DNA of 64,000 bases. Origin: Candidatus Paracaedibacteraceae bacterium (lineage in GTDB: Bacteria > Pseudomonadota > Alphaproteobacteria > Paracaedibacterales > Paracaedibacteraceae). The position numbers and the translations under genes are program-made. Where the stretch lies: positions 263,501 to 327,500 of the forward strand of contig JAHBYH010000003.1 in assembly GCA_019636055.1 (NCBI GenBank), in the 5' to 3' direction. The notes under the pieces are model-generated. The model was given only the letters and a program-made list of their open reading frames with translations, did no database searches and had not been told where the DNA came from. This document shows, in pieces, positions 17,000 through 25,228 of this stretch. Every line of letters starts with the position of its first letter. Within the stretch, counting starts at the first letter, position 1.

Positions 17000-17458
17000 A
17001 TGAAGGACTCTTACTTCAAATCAGTTGTGATGATTGAACGTCTACACAGATTATTTCTTGACGTCGTTCGCACAGAACTTGATCGTTTAGAAATTCGCGA
17101 TATTAACAACGTCCAATGTTTGGTTCTTTACAACATTGGTAAAGGTCAAGTAACAGTTGGTGAATTAACCAACCGTGGTTATTATCTTGGGTCAAACGTT
17201 TCTTATAACCTGAGAAAAATGGTCCAAAATGGTTACCTTATCCAAGAGCCATCAGCTCATGACCGCCGTTCAAGTCATGTAAAGCTTTCTTCCAAGGGTT
17301 TGGATTTACATACCAAACTAGATTCTATCTTTAAGATGCACGCTGATAATCTTAAATCAGTTGGCATTGAAGATGATCATGTTAAATTGTTAGATGAAAC
17401 ACTTGTGCGACTCGAGACATTTTGGTCTGACCTTATTAAAGGTGATACTCGTCGATAA
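17000..17458 (+). CDS. ldtR: MarR-family regulator of the LdtR type
   Basis: A 152-residue winged-helix MarR protein. The recognition region reads VGELTNRGYYLGSNVSYNLRKM and the wing has EPSAHDRRSSHVKLS. This sequence pattern is that of LdtR, the alphaproteobacterial MarR protein studied in Liberibacter asiaticus, where it controls an L,D-transpeptidase and envelope stress tolerance. An L,D-transpeptidase gene is present at 57.8 kb. The start follows GGTGTACC with weak Shine-Dalgarno support (AGGTG). A terminator follows 23 nt after the stop, so it is a single-gene unit. Confidence 0.88.
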   Translation: MKDSYFKSVVMIERLHRLFLDVVRTELDRLEIRDINNVQCLVLYNIGKGQVTVGELTNRGYYLGSNVSYNLRKMVQNGYLIQEPSAHDRRSSHVKLSSKGLDLHTKLDSIFKMHADNLKSVGIEDDHVKLLDETLVRLETFWSDLIKGDTRR

Positions 17459-17481
17459 GTTATTCATCCTAGAATTTAAGA

Positions 17482-17512
17482 AAAGGGGCGGTTCTTCCAC
17501 CCCTTTTTTTTA
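17482..17512 (+). terminator. intrinsic terminator of ldtR
   Basis: AAAGGGGCGG-TTCTT-CCACCCCTTT gives a G/C-rich stem of about 9 bp with one mismatch, followed by a run of eight T. It is 23 nt past the ldtR stop. Confidence 0.88.
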
Positions 17513-17874
17513 TTAATAGAGTCAATATATTTTTTATCTTATTCACACGTTTTTTTTCTTGACACTAAATCTTATGAGAAAAATGGTCAATATAAACATT
17601 TTTTTGGTAAAATTAAGCTTTTCTGCGCCTTTCAGGTGCTATGCTCAAAAAATCAGCAACCTGTTTCCCTCTCAAGGAATCCGTGCATACTCTCATCATC
17701 CCAACAGCATATCCACAGAGTTATCCACAGGTTTCGTGGATAAAAATTAACAGTTCATTAACCTTTACCTAAAGAACTGAATATCTTTAGATTCTTCCCT
17801 ATTACTAAAATATTATTGTTGTTTATGGATTAAACTCATTAAAATCATAAATAACGACTCGTAGTAGGCTATTC
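17513..17874. other. non-coding region with DnaA-box cluster and CtrA site: candidate replication origin
   Basis: A 360-bp gap without convincing genes. It contains DnaA-box-like 9-mers at 17709-17717 (ATATCCACA, one mismatch), 17721-17729 (TTATCCACA, perfect) and, on the other strand, 17735-17743 (TTATCCACG, one mismatch). A full CtrA consensus TTAA-CAGTTCA-TTAAC(C) is at 17747-17763, 3 nt after the last box. GANTC sites (CcrM target) are at 17519, 17677 and 17790. AT-rich tracts lie on both sides. This combination is that of the Caulobacter origin, where CtrA blocks DnaA-driven initiation. A regulatory target of DnaA that is not the origin is the main alternative. A 63-codon frame here is judged spurious. 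Confidence 0.5.
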
Positions 17875-19212
17875 ATGATCAAAATATTATCTATGTTCGT
17901 CAGTACAATCGTGTGTTTGGCGGCCTATGAAAGAAATCACACGACCACTGCGGTAGATTCTGCCTCACCAAAAGTGCTTGAATTGTCAAAGTATATGACC
18001 GAAAGGGATATTAATGGGTTTATCCAATATTTAGAAAAGCATCACACTGGGTTTGATCGCAGACAACGAGTAGATCTATACAATAAGGTCGTTTTATCCG
18101 AGGACACTAAATTTTTTGCAGCACTAAATCATTATATTCGATACAGCGACGATAGATTGATTTACACTCTTAATAAATTAGGGCAATCTCTAAAGTATAT
18201 GAACTATGCGAAAATTATATTAAGTAATCGGCCATATTTGTTGCCGCAAATATTGCTGACAACTATCCTCAAAGAGTATTACTGTTCTTTTATGTTCGTT
18301 CTGAGTAATTACGTAAACCTCATTGATGAGGATACTGCTTTGCAGTTTTTCATCATCACTTTAAAAAATAAAAAAACGCTATATACTGAAGAGCTCTTAG
18401 CCAAACTGAGGGGCCATACAACAGCTTTATGTAACGAAATATTTATTTTAGCTTGTTATTTTAATGACACTTTTGTATTAAAGAAAATTCTTGCTAATCA
18501 TGCTATTAAGGACGAAGCAATTTGTGTAGCCTATTCAAACAGACGGGATGATGATCCCGAGATAGAGTGGCCTAAACAACTAAGAAAGCGAATTGCTACT
18601 ATTTCAGAAAGCATCCCATCTGATCAAGCTCCGATATTCAATAACATCCGAGCAAGTCAATTCCTCAATCTTCATAACGCTATGTTATTTCATAATGGAA
18701 CGCTCTATCGTATACGGTTTCACTTAACGGCACGCCCTTTTTGTCCGCCTTATATCGTTGCGTTTGATGATGACGAGTATGGTAGCAGTATAAACCTACG
18801 AAAATTGTCATTCTCAGAACCGCTAAAATCTATAGGAAAGACATTTATTTACCAAGCAGGGAATTCTGATGCCAATATGTACAGACAGGCCCATTGCCTA
18901 AGTTATGCGAATATTTTGACTGTTGAGTCATTAACAATAACGATGTTTGTTGAGCTTGATCCTATTAAGGGGGTTCCTATCCAGCCGCTTCCTGATATAT
19001 GGCAATTAAACTCTGACAATTCAGATTTTACGTTAATTGTTCGAGATGAACGATTTCAGGCTTATTCATCACTAATAGAGCCCCTTGTATCAGATGGATC
19101 GGATCCGGATGAGTATGTTTCGCTAGATGAAAGTAATAGTTCAATGTTTGTTCCACTTGACTCCAGTGCTGATGACTCTTTAATGTCTTGTTCTTGCTCA
19201 CAAATGGATTAG
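17875..19212 (+). CDS. exported protein of unknown function with acidic Ser/Asp tail
   Basis: A 445-residue protein with a short N-terminal hydrophobic segment (about 1-17, MIKILSMFVSTIVCLAA) that looks like a Sec leader. The body is helical in its first 200 residues and mixed afterwards; no family is recognised. The last 45 residues are rich in Ser, Asp and Pro and end with a short Cys-Ser-Cys-Ser motif. The final 185 nt overlap the 3' end of holB on the other strand, an unusually long convergent overlap. Signal peptide, lack of homologous family and tail resemble the protein at 54158. Likely a lineage-specific exported factor. Confidence 0.7.
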   Translation: MIKILSMFVSTIVCLAAYERNHTTTAVDSASPKVLELSKYMTERDINGFIQYLEKHHTGFDRRQRVDLYNKVVLSEDTKFFAALNHYIRYSDDRLIYTLNKLGQSLKYMNYAKIILSNRPYLLPQILLTTILKEYYCSFMFVLSNYVNLIDEDTALQFFIITLKNKKTLYTEELLAKLRGHTTALCNEIFILACYFNDTFVLKKILANHAIKDEAICVAYSNRRDDDPEIEWPKQLRKRIATISESIPSDQAPIFNNIRASQFLNLHNAMLFHNGTLYRIRFHLTARPFCPPYIVAFDDDEYGSSINLRKLSFSEPLKSIGKTFIYQAGNSDANMYRQAHCLSYANILTVESLTITMFVELDPIKGVPIQPLPDIWQLNSDNSDFTLIVRDERFQAYSSLIEPLVSDGSDPDEYVSLDESNSSMFVPLDSSADDSLMSCSCSQMD

Positions 19213-20023
19213 AGCTAAGGCCATTTATACACAAAACCATTTCGCGCGCAAACCATTGCAAAATATTGGGAATGAGGTGTATTTGGGGATCTTTTTTATC
19301 AAGGTTTGACACGTACGCTGTCAGTTTTGATGTGCGCCCTTGATGTAAGTCGGAAATAATATCATGTAAAGTCTGGGTAAATTCTTCTAGATCTAACGCT
19401 TTCAGGCTCAATGCTTGCCCCAAACTATTGCCTGCAGCTTGAAATATCAATGGATCTATATTGATTTCCGATTTTTTGAGATCGTCCAATGTTAATGGCG
19501 GCATATTCAGTACGCTACACCGAGAGCGAATCGTCGGGAGAAGGCTCCCCATTGAATGGCATACCATTAAGAATAAAAAATTCTGAGGGGGTTCTTCCAG
19601 AATTTTCAGCAGAGAGTTAGCTGCATTTCTGTTCATTTCATCAATTGCATCGATAATAACAATGCGCCAACCTGGAATTGCAGGGGATTGTCGGGCAAAA
19701 TTCATCAATTTCCGAACTTGGTCAATTTTAATCTCCGATTCTAATTTGCCATCCTCGTCCATCATTTTTTCCAGAACCAAAAGGTTAGGATGTGCGCCCT
19801 GCTCGATAAGCATGGAATAAAAGGCTGGATTATCGCTTGAATCAGCTAAAAGATACCGTACGAGATGGTGGGCGAAGGTTGCTTTTCCTATACCGCGTTG
19901 CCCTGATAATAACCATGCAGGATGAAGACTATTCGTGGCCTCTAGACTCTTTAATCGATCCAACTGAGCACAAAACCCAATAAGTTGCTTTTGATGTTGA
20001 GGCTTTAATGTTATATCAATCAT
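19028..20023 (-). CDS. holB: DNA polymerase III delta-prime subunit
   Basis: A 331-residue AAA+ clamp-loader subunit. The P-loop region reads LLSGQRGIGKATFAHHL at about 43-59. The sensor and arginine-finger region has IIDAIDEMNRNAANSLLKIL and the SRC motif as TIRSRCSVLNMPPL. The C-terminal helical collar extends to HWSQVEQTLNYYFHLAKHTH followed by LIQGALLVM, as expected in alphaproteobacteria, so the part overlapping the convergent gene is true coding sequence. The usual tmk upstream and metG downstream partners are absent. Confidence 0.92.
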   Translation of the reverse strand: MIDITLKPQHQKQLIGFCAQLDRLKSLEATNSLHPAWLLSGQRGIGKATFAHHLVRYLLADSSDNPAFYSMLIEQGAHPNLLVLEKMMDEDGKLESEIKIDQVRKLMNFARQSPAIPGWRIVIIDAIDEMNRNAANSLLKILEEPPQNFLFLMVCHSMGSLLPTIRSRCSVLNMPPLTLDDLKKSEINIDPLIFQAAGNSLGQALSLKALDLEEFTQTLHDIISDLHQGRTSKLTAYVSNLDKKDPQIHLIPNILQWFAREMVLCINGLSSNPFVSKNKTLKSHQHWSQVEQTLNYYFHLAKHTHPDPIHLIQGALLVMNKPEIVHLEQLT

Positions 20024-20092
20024 TTTTCATACGGTCTTTTTGATCTATATATTTTGGTATAGAATAAACGTAGATAGAACATTGAGGCAAGT

Positions 20093-20515
20093 ATGCAATT
20101 TGCATTTATTTTTCTAAGTTTAGTATTTGCTGCCGGCATCCGTGATCCTCAACTAACCCGAGAAGACTGCCGTCAAGGAATTGTGACACATCAACCGGAT
20201 AAATCAGTCACATATCAAGCCGGATCTACAGCATCAGGAAAAAAGGTTGAACCGGCAGACCTATCCAACAATCGCGACTTTGGATTAGGTAAAAACGCTG
20301 TGATTCCTCTTGATATTCCCTTACAGGACTATGCTCAGAGTTATACAGCAACCCCTAATGTTGCCGTTAATGCAACCGTTAATGATTCAAAAATTTACAC
20401 AGGAATCGTTGATATGAAAGATGGTAAGATTCGTATTAATGGTGAATCAGTAGATAATGTTAATGAAGAGAAATTAAGGGAAGAATGTAAAAAATTATAT
20501 CCTGATTTAGAATAA
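20093..20515 (+). CDS. small exported protein of unknown function
   Basis: A 140-residue protein with a Sec signal peptide (about 1-14, MQFAFIFLSLVFAA). The mature part has alternating polar and hydrophobic residues suggesting beta strands (NVAVNATVNDSKIYTGIVDM) and one lone Cys near the N-terminus plus one near the end. GAGG is placed about 9 nt upstream of the ATG. No family recognised. It is divergent from holB. Confidence 0.65.
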   Translation: MQFAFIFLSLVFAAGIRDPQLTREDCRQGIVTHQPDKSVTYQAGSTASGKKVEPADLSNNRDFGLGKNAVIPLDIPLQDYAQSYTATPNVAVNATVNDSKIYTGIVDMKDGKIRINGESVDNVNEEKLREECKKLYPDLE

Positions 20516-20937
20516 ATTTTTCCTTTTTGCCATGATTTTTTATAGATTATTGTTATAAAAGCATAAAAAGAGAAATTAATCCCCCCTACTCTACCTAAGT
20601 TAGGTTCTTAATGCGGTTGACGTCAATGATGGAGTCAACAAGCAAGATAACATATCGACGCTACGTTTAGCAGAAACACAGCAAAATGAACTATTTAATG
20701 CTAAAGAATTTTCATGCTCTATTTAAGGCAAGTAAGCTTTAAACAACTAATTTCTAATTTCAAGGATATACCTCATCCTATCTTGAATGCGGATCAAGCT
20801 AGACGTTAGACTGTGTTTAAACTATAGTTACATAATTTTATTCTGCTATATTTCATTGAAAACTTGAAGAGGAGAGCGCATATCTTTTCTAAGAACTAAT
20901 GTATATAACAAAAAACAACTACTCTAGGGGTCTAATA
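20516..20937. other. 422-bp intergenic region with a possible gene remnant
   Basis: Nothing functional is obvious. From 20604 to 20726 one frame is open and protein-like (VLNAVDVNDGVNKQDNISTL... to SCSI, TAA at 20724-20726) but has no start codon, and a TAG precedes it. It may be a remnant of a decayed gene. The last 50 nt hold the ribosome-binding site of the next gene. Confidence 0.3.
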
Positions 20938-22644
20938 ATGAAATTCTCTTCATTTATCCTTCCAATCATTACGCTTTTTGGAAGCCTAAGCTTTGCAGCT
21001 GATGACAGCAAGCAATACCAAGGCGAACCTTATAACGTATTAAGGTTATCGCCTGCCTTTTCCAATATTATGCAGCGTGAAGGAATCGTTTTATATGCTA
21101 CGGCTGACAAAATGCTTCCTTTGGCACAAAAAGCTTTTGATGAAGCAATGAAAATTAACCCTTTTATCGAAAGAAATACCTTAAATCATTCTGTACTATT
21201 ACCTTTTCTTAAAAGGCAGCAAGATTTATTTGGTGATGCAATCCAGTTATCAACTTTATTTCTAGAGAAAAGTAAAAATGACTCGTCTAACGAACTAGCA
21301 AAAATGTTGTTTTCTGTGAGTCTTTATAGATATGGCTGCATTTTTCTTAATTTAAGTGAGATAGTTTTTCAGATCAAGAAATACGACTTAACTGTAACAA
21401 ATGCAGCAAGCGCAATAGAACATTTACAACGTAGTTTGACATTGTTTAATGAAGATAGTGATCAAAAAAATGCTCAACGAGCAACAGAAAGCCTATCCCA
21501 TGCTTATCACCTAAAAGGCGTTGCATTACTAAATCAAGAAGAAGGCGAAAAAGATACCAAGAAATCCTTGCAGTATTATAGAGATTGCATTGACAGCTTA
21601 TACCAAAGTTTTCAGTTAGAAGAGACAACCATAACGAAGACGGAACTCATAGGAACGATTGCTATGGCTGCCTCTACAGCGTTAACAGTATATAAAAAAT
21701 ATCTAACGGATAGTACATCATCGGCAGATCTCAAATCCGAAAATCTTGATAATGTTGTTACCCTAATTACCCTTTGCCAAAGCATTCCATTCACTCAACC
21801 GATCATTGAAATTATATCTCCATCACCTTCAAAACGAAAAAGCACGTCAAAACTTATTGATTTAGAGGGATTGAAATGTATGATTGTGTCTTTAAATTGC
21901 CGTATTTTATTGAATGCTGAAAACACTGAAAAAGCGGAAGAGTTGTATAAAAAATTCTTATATGACGGTAAGTATGCAGATGCACCGGAAATGGAATCCA
22001 AATTCATCACTGCTAACCTCGAGTTTTTAAAAGGAAACTCTGCGGCACTTAGGAAATTTTATCGTGAACAAAGGATTAAGAGGCATATTGCACGCATAAG
22101 AGCACGCCAAAGTTCACGTCCTCAAACAGAAACAGCACCTCAACATCATGGGACTCCAATTACTAAGCAACCAAAACCTACCCCAAGTTATGCGGATAGT
22201 GAGACTTCATATAGCTTATCCTTACCAAAAGAGACTTATTCTCGGCCCACGCCAAAGAAAGAAAAGGTGAAAACACGAGGCATTGCTAAGCCACCAGTAG
22301 CAATCCAACATACTGAAAATATTGATCACTCAGTGCAAGAAGAGCCAACTCCCATTATTTTAAGTAAAACTCATTATAATACGTTTGCCCAAATCGTTAT
22401 TGAGCATACATGCAACATTTCCCTAAATGAGGTTAAGCAGTTGCTCTTAGCTTTTGGTTGCACAATCAGTAAAACCCAAGGCAAAGGTGTTCATCAAAAG
22501 ATAACAGCACCAAACGGGAATATTTGGACAGCACCGCAGGATTGGGGTAACAGAATTCCTGATTATTATCGTTTACAATTAGCAAGTTTTATTCTTGATA
22601 TTTTGGAAATTGAGCCTGATAATGTGGTAAAGAAAAATAATTAA
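20938..22644 (+). CDS. secreted TPR-like protein with C-terminal HicA-like domain
   Basis: A 568-residue protein. The start at 20938 is preferred to 20899 because AGGGGTC precedes it and a Sec signal peptide (MKFSSFILPIITLFGSLSFA) begins there. Residues about 60-390 are helix pairs of TPR character (AASAIEHLQRSLTLF; ESLSHAYHLKGVALLNQEEG). A Pro/Thr/Lys-rich linker spans about 395-470. The last 90 residues match the HicA toxin fold: SLNEVKQLLLAFGCTIS, then GKGVHQKI with a histidine (about 519) where HicA has its catalytic His in GSHH, then a proline-containing strand and a closing helix LASFILDILEI. HicA cleaves mRNA. No HicB partner is adjacent. An exported nuclease effector is possible, but the domain could be only RNA-binding. 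Confidence 0.7.
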   Translation: MKFSSFILPIITLFGSLSFAADDSKQYQGEPYNVLRLSPAFSNIMQREGIVLYATADKMLPLAQKAFDEAMKINPFIERNTLNHSVLLPFLKRQQDLFGDAIQLSTLFLEKSKNDSSNELAKMLFSVSLYRYGCIFLNLSEIVFQIKKYDLTVTNAASAIEHLQRSLTLFNEDSDQKNAQRATESLSHAYHLKGVALLNQEEGEKDTKKSLQYYRDCIDSLYQSFQLEETTITKTELIGTIAMAASTALTVYKKYLTDSTSSADLKSENLDNVVTLITLCQSIPFTQPIIEIISPSPSKRKSTSKLIDLEGLKCMIVSLNCRILLNAENTEKAEELYKKFLYDGKYADAPEMESKFITANLEFLKGNSAALRKFYREQRIKRHIARIRARQSSRPQTETAPQHHGTPITKQPKPTPSYADSETSYSLSLPKETYSRPTPKKEKVKTRGIAKPPVAIQHTENIDHSVQEEPTPIILSKTHYNTFAQIVIEHTCNISLNEVKQLLLAFGCTISKTQGKGVHQKITAPNGNIWTAPQDWGNRIPDYYRLQLASFILDILEIEPDNVVKKNN

Positions 22645-22721
22645 AATTTACCATTGAATTTACCTTTAGGGTTCCCCATAAAGATGATGTAATATTCTTG
22701 TGTACGTATTAGGTGCCCATC

Positions 22722-23660
22722 ATGACAAACGCATTACTCTTTCTTGCAACAGCCTTTATTTGGGGAACGACTTGGCTTGCCATTAAGTTCCAACTTGGGG
22801 CGGTTCATCCGTTGTGGTCAGTCTGTTATCGCTTTGCGATTTCAGCTGGGGTTTTGGTGCTTATTTGCCGAATGCGTGGTATAAGTTTAGGCTTTCCAAG
22901 GGACGATCATAAACGCTTTGCTTTGCAAGGATTGCTTCTTTTTTCCTTAAACTATCTATTTTATTACATGGGAACCGGATATTTCGTGAGCGGTATTGTT
23001 GCTGTTATTTTCGCATCTGTCGCAATGTTTAATATTTTCAATGGTCGAATTTTCTTAAAGATTCCTTTATCAAAGAGCGCAATTGCCGGCTGTGCCATTG
23101 GTTTAATTGGTTTAGGTGTGATTTTTAGATGTGAATTTATGCGCTTGCTTGATAAAGATTTTGCTTTTATTATCACCGGTTTTCTCATTTGTTTGGCAGG
23201 AACAGCAATTGCATCAACAGGACAGATTGTTGCAACAGCCAACCTTTCACGGAAACTCCCTGTTTTACAAACGAATGCATGGGGGATGACCTATGGTGCT
23301 CTTTACACGGCTTTTGGTGCGATTGCTGTTGGTGAACTTCCCTCATTCGATTTTAACACGAAGTACATCGGATCCTTACTCTATCTATCGATAGTCGGCA
23401 CAGTTATTGCGTTTGATCTCTATATGCGGTTAGTACGCAATATCGGCCCAAGCAAAGCAGGCTATGCCTTTGTCCTTATCCCGGTTGTTGCTTTGACTGT
23501 ATCCTCTGTATTTGAAGACTTTAGTTGGTCGATTGAAACATTGATTGGGATAGCTCTTGTGGTAACCGGTAATATTGTTGTGATGGTATCAAAAGCAATT
23601 CAAGCAAAACGCCAATTAAAAATGACGATAGACTCTCAAGAATTCAAAAAAGCTGCTTAA
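22722..23660 (+). CDS. EamA/DMT-superfamily membrane transporter
   Basis: A 312-residue integral membrane protein with ten predicted helices in two repeats, the EamA arrangement. The first repeat starts LFLATAFIWGTTWLAIKFQL and carries the family's WxxxxR pattern (HPLWSVCYRFAISAG); the second repeat ends with LIPVVALTVSSVFEDFSW. The first ATG at 22722 with AGGTG upstream is preferred to a GTG nine bases earlier. Such proteins export amino acids or other metabolites; the substrate is not predictable. It is monocistronic by spacing. Confidence 0.88.
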   Translation: MTNALLFLATAFIWGTTWLAIKFQLGAVHPLWSVCYRFAISAGVLVLICRMRGISLGFPRDDHKRFALQGLLLFSLNYLFYYMGTGYFVSGIVAVIFASVAMFNIFNGRIFLKIPLSKSAIAGCAIGLIGLGVIFRCEFMRLLDKDFAFIITGFLICLAGTAIASTGQIVATANLSRKLPVLQTNAWGMTYGALYTAFGAIAVGELPSFDFNTKYIGSLLYLSIVGTVIAFDLYMRLVRNIGPSKAGYAFVLIPVVALTVSSVFEDFSWSIETLIGIALVVTGNIVVMVSKAIQAKRQLKMTIDSQEFKKAA

Positions 23661-23726
23661 AATTCTTTATTGGATCGGACAAAACTGGTAGCATTGGAAA
23701 TATTGTAATTTTATTCCTTTATATTT

Positions 23727-24440
23727 ATGGAAATAGTTAAAAACTTTATCCCAGACCATGTCGCAATTGTTCTTGACGGAAATGGACGATGGGCAAAACG
23801 CCAAGGATTACCCGCTATTGCGGGGCACCGTCAAGGGGCAAAAATTCTCAAGAAAATAACACGTCATGCTGACTCTATGGGAGTCAAGTATCTTACCGTT
23901 TTTGCCTTCTCGACTGAAAACTGGAATCGTCCTCCTGAATGGGTTGACGAACTCATGGTATTGCTCAAGTTTTATTTAAAAAATGAAGCAAAAGAGATCA
24001 TAGAAAATAATATCCAATTTCGTATTTTGGGCAGAAGAGAAAAATTCTCACCTGAAATTATTCAGCTTATTGATGATTTAGAGAAATCCACAAGAAAAAA
24101 TACAGGCATTACTCTGACAGTAGCTCTCAATTACGGTGGTAGAGATGAAATTGTATATGCAATACAAAAAATCTTGAACCAGCAAGAATTGCTAGAAAAA
24201 GACATAACAGAAGACACAATCACAAAAAATTTGTTGTTACCATCCCTACCCCCGCTTGATTTATTCATCAGAACAAGTGGCGAAAAACGAATAAGTAATT
24301 TTTTGTTATGGCAACTTGCCTATGCTGAACTATATTTCACCGACACACTTTGGCCTGATTTCTCAGAAAATGATCTGAATTTGGCTTTAAATGATTATGC
24401 ACAGAGAGATAGACGATATGGTGTTAGAATTGGGAATTAA
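23727..24440 (+). CDS. uppS: undecaprenyl diphosphate synthase
   Basis: A 237-residue cis-prenyltransferase that makes the C55 carrier for peptidoglycan and other envelope polymers. It has the catalytic N-terminal motif AIVLDGNGRWAKRQGLPAIA followed by GHRQGAK, the FAFSTENWNRP block, and the C-terminal DLFIRTSGEKRISNFLLWQL with AELYFTDTLWPDF. All substrate-binding residues seen are normal. It overlaps cdsA by 23 nt, heading the uppS-cdsA-dxr operon. Confidence 0.96.
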   Translation: MEIVKNFIPDHVAIVLDGNGRWAKRQGLPAIAGHRQGAKILKKITRHADSMGVKYLTVFAFSTENWNRPPEWVDELMVLLKFYLKNEAKEIIENNIQFRILGRREKFSPEIIQLIDDLEKSTRKNTGITLTVALNYGGRDEIVYAIQKILNQQELLEKDITEDTITKNLLLPSLPPLDLFIRTSGEKRISNFLLWQLAYAELYFTDTLWPDFSENDLNLALNDYAQRDRRYGVRIGN

Positions 24441-25227
24441 TAAACTATCAAGTTTGCAACAACGTGTTATTACAGCATTGATAGCATTACCGATAGCCAT
24501 TGCTGCCGTATATTATGGTAGCCCATACTTTGACATGTTGACCGGATTTGTCCTGATGGCGATGATCAGAGAATGGTCCCGCATGACAATAAAATCAGCC
24601 AACTTTCCCGTTGGCTACCTTCTATCCGCTGTTATGCTATCGCTTATTTATACTGACCTTAACCACAAAAAATATATTACTTTTGCCTTGATTGTTACTG
24701 CTTTAGGGCTGCTCTATCAGGTTATAAAAAAAAGAAATATTTCAGATTACTTGGTTTTTATTGCTGGTTCGTTATATTTGTCTTGGTCAATCTATATTCT
24801 AATCCATCTGATTCACGAGGGATTGACAACTTTCTTTCTATGGATATTACTTATTATCTGGTCTTCCGACACAGGCGCATATTTCACGGGGCGGGCGATT
24901 GGTGGTCCCAAACTTGCTCCATCGATTAGTCCGAATAAAACATGGGCAGGTTTTATCGGGGGGTGTTTAACCGCAACATTTGTTGGTGTTCTAAGTGGTC
25001 CATACCTTCAAAAATTCTATGGCACAATCCCCTCATTGGCAATCACATCCTTTATCCTATCACTTGTAAGTCATAGTGGCGATTTACTTGAATCTTATCT
25101 TAAACGTCACTATGGTGTTAAAGATTCTGGAACATTCCTGCCCGGCCATGGTGGTTTTCTTGATCGCCTTGATAGTCTATTACTTGTGTCATTTGCTGCT
25201 GGTTTACTCTTAATATTAGGGCTGTAA
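24418..25227 (+). CDS. cdsA: phosphatidate cytidylyltransferase
   Basis: A 269-residue membrane enzyme that forms CDP-diacylglycerol for phospholipid synthesis. It has about seven or eight transmembrane helices and the CdsA signature near the C-terminus: SDTGAYFTGRAIGGPKLAPS, SPNKTWAGFIGG and the closing SGTFLPGHGGFLDRLDSLL. The ATG at 24418 is preferred over 24391 because the homologous sequence begins after it; both are inside uppS. The stop is one base before the dxr ATG. Confidence 0.94.
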   Translation: MVLELGINKLSSLQQRVITALIALPIAIAAVYYGSPYFDMLTGFVLMAMIREWSRMTIKSANFPVGYLLSAVMLSLIYTDLNHKKYITFALIVTALGLLYQVIKKRNISDYLVFIAGSLYLSWSIYILIHLIHEGLTTFFLWILLIIWSSDTGAYFTGRAIGGPKLAPSISPNKTWAGFIGGCLTATFVGVLSGPYLQKFYGTIPSLAITSFILSLVSHSGDLLESYLKRHYGVKDSGTFLPGHGGFLDRLDSLLLVSFAAGLLLILGL

Positions 25228-25228
25228 A

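Noticed and set aside
17559-17750. 63-codon open frame in the candidate origin
   Set aside because: No ribosome-binding site, odd composition, and it runs through the DnaA-box cluster; judged non-coding.
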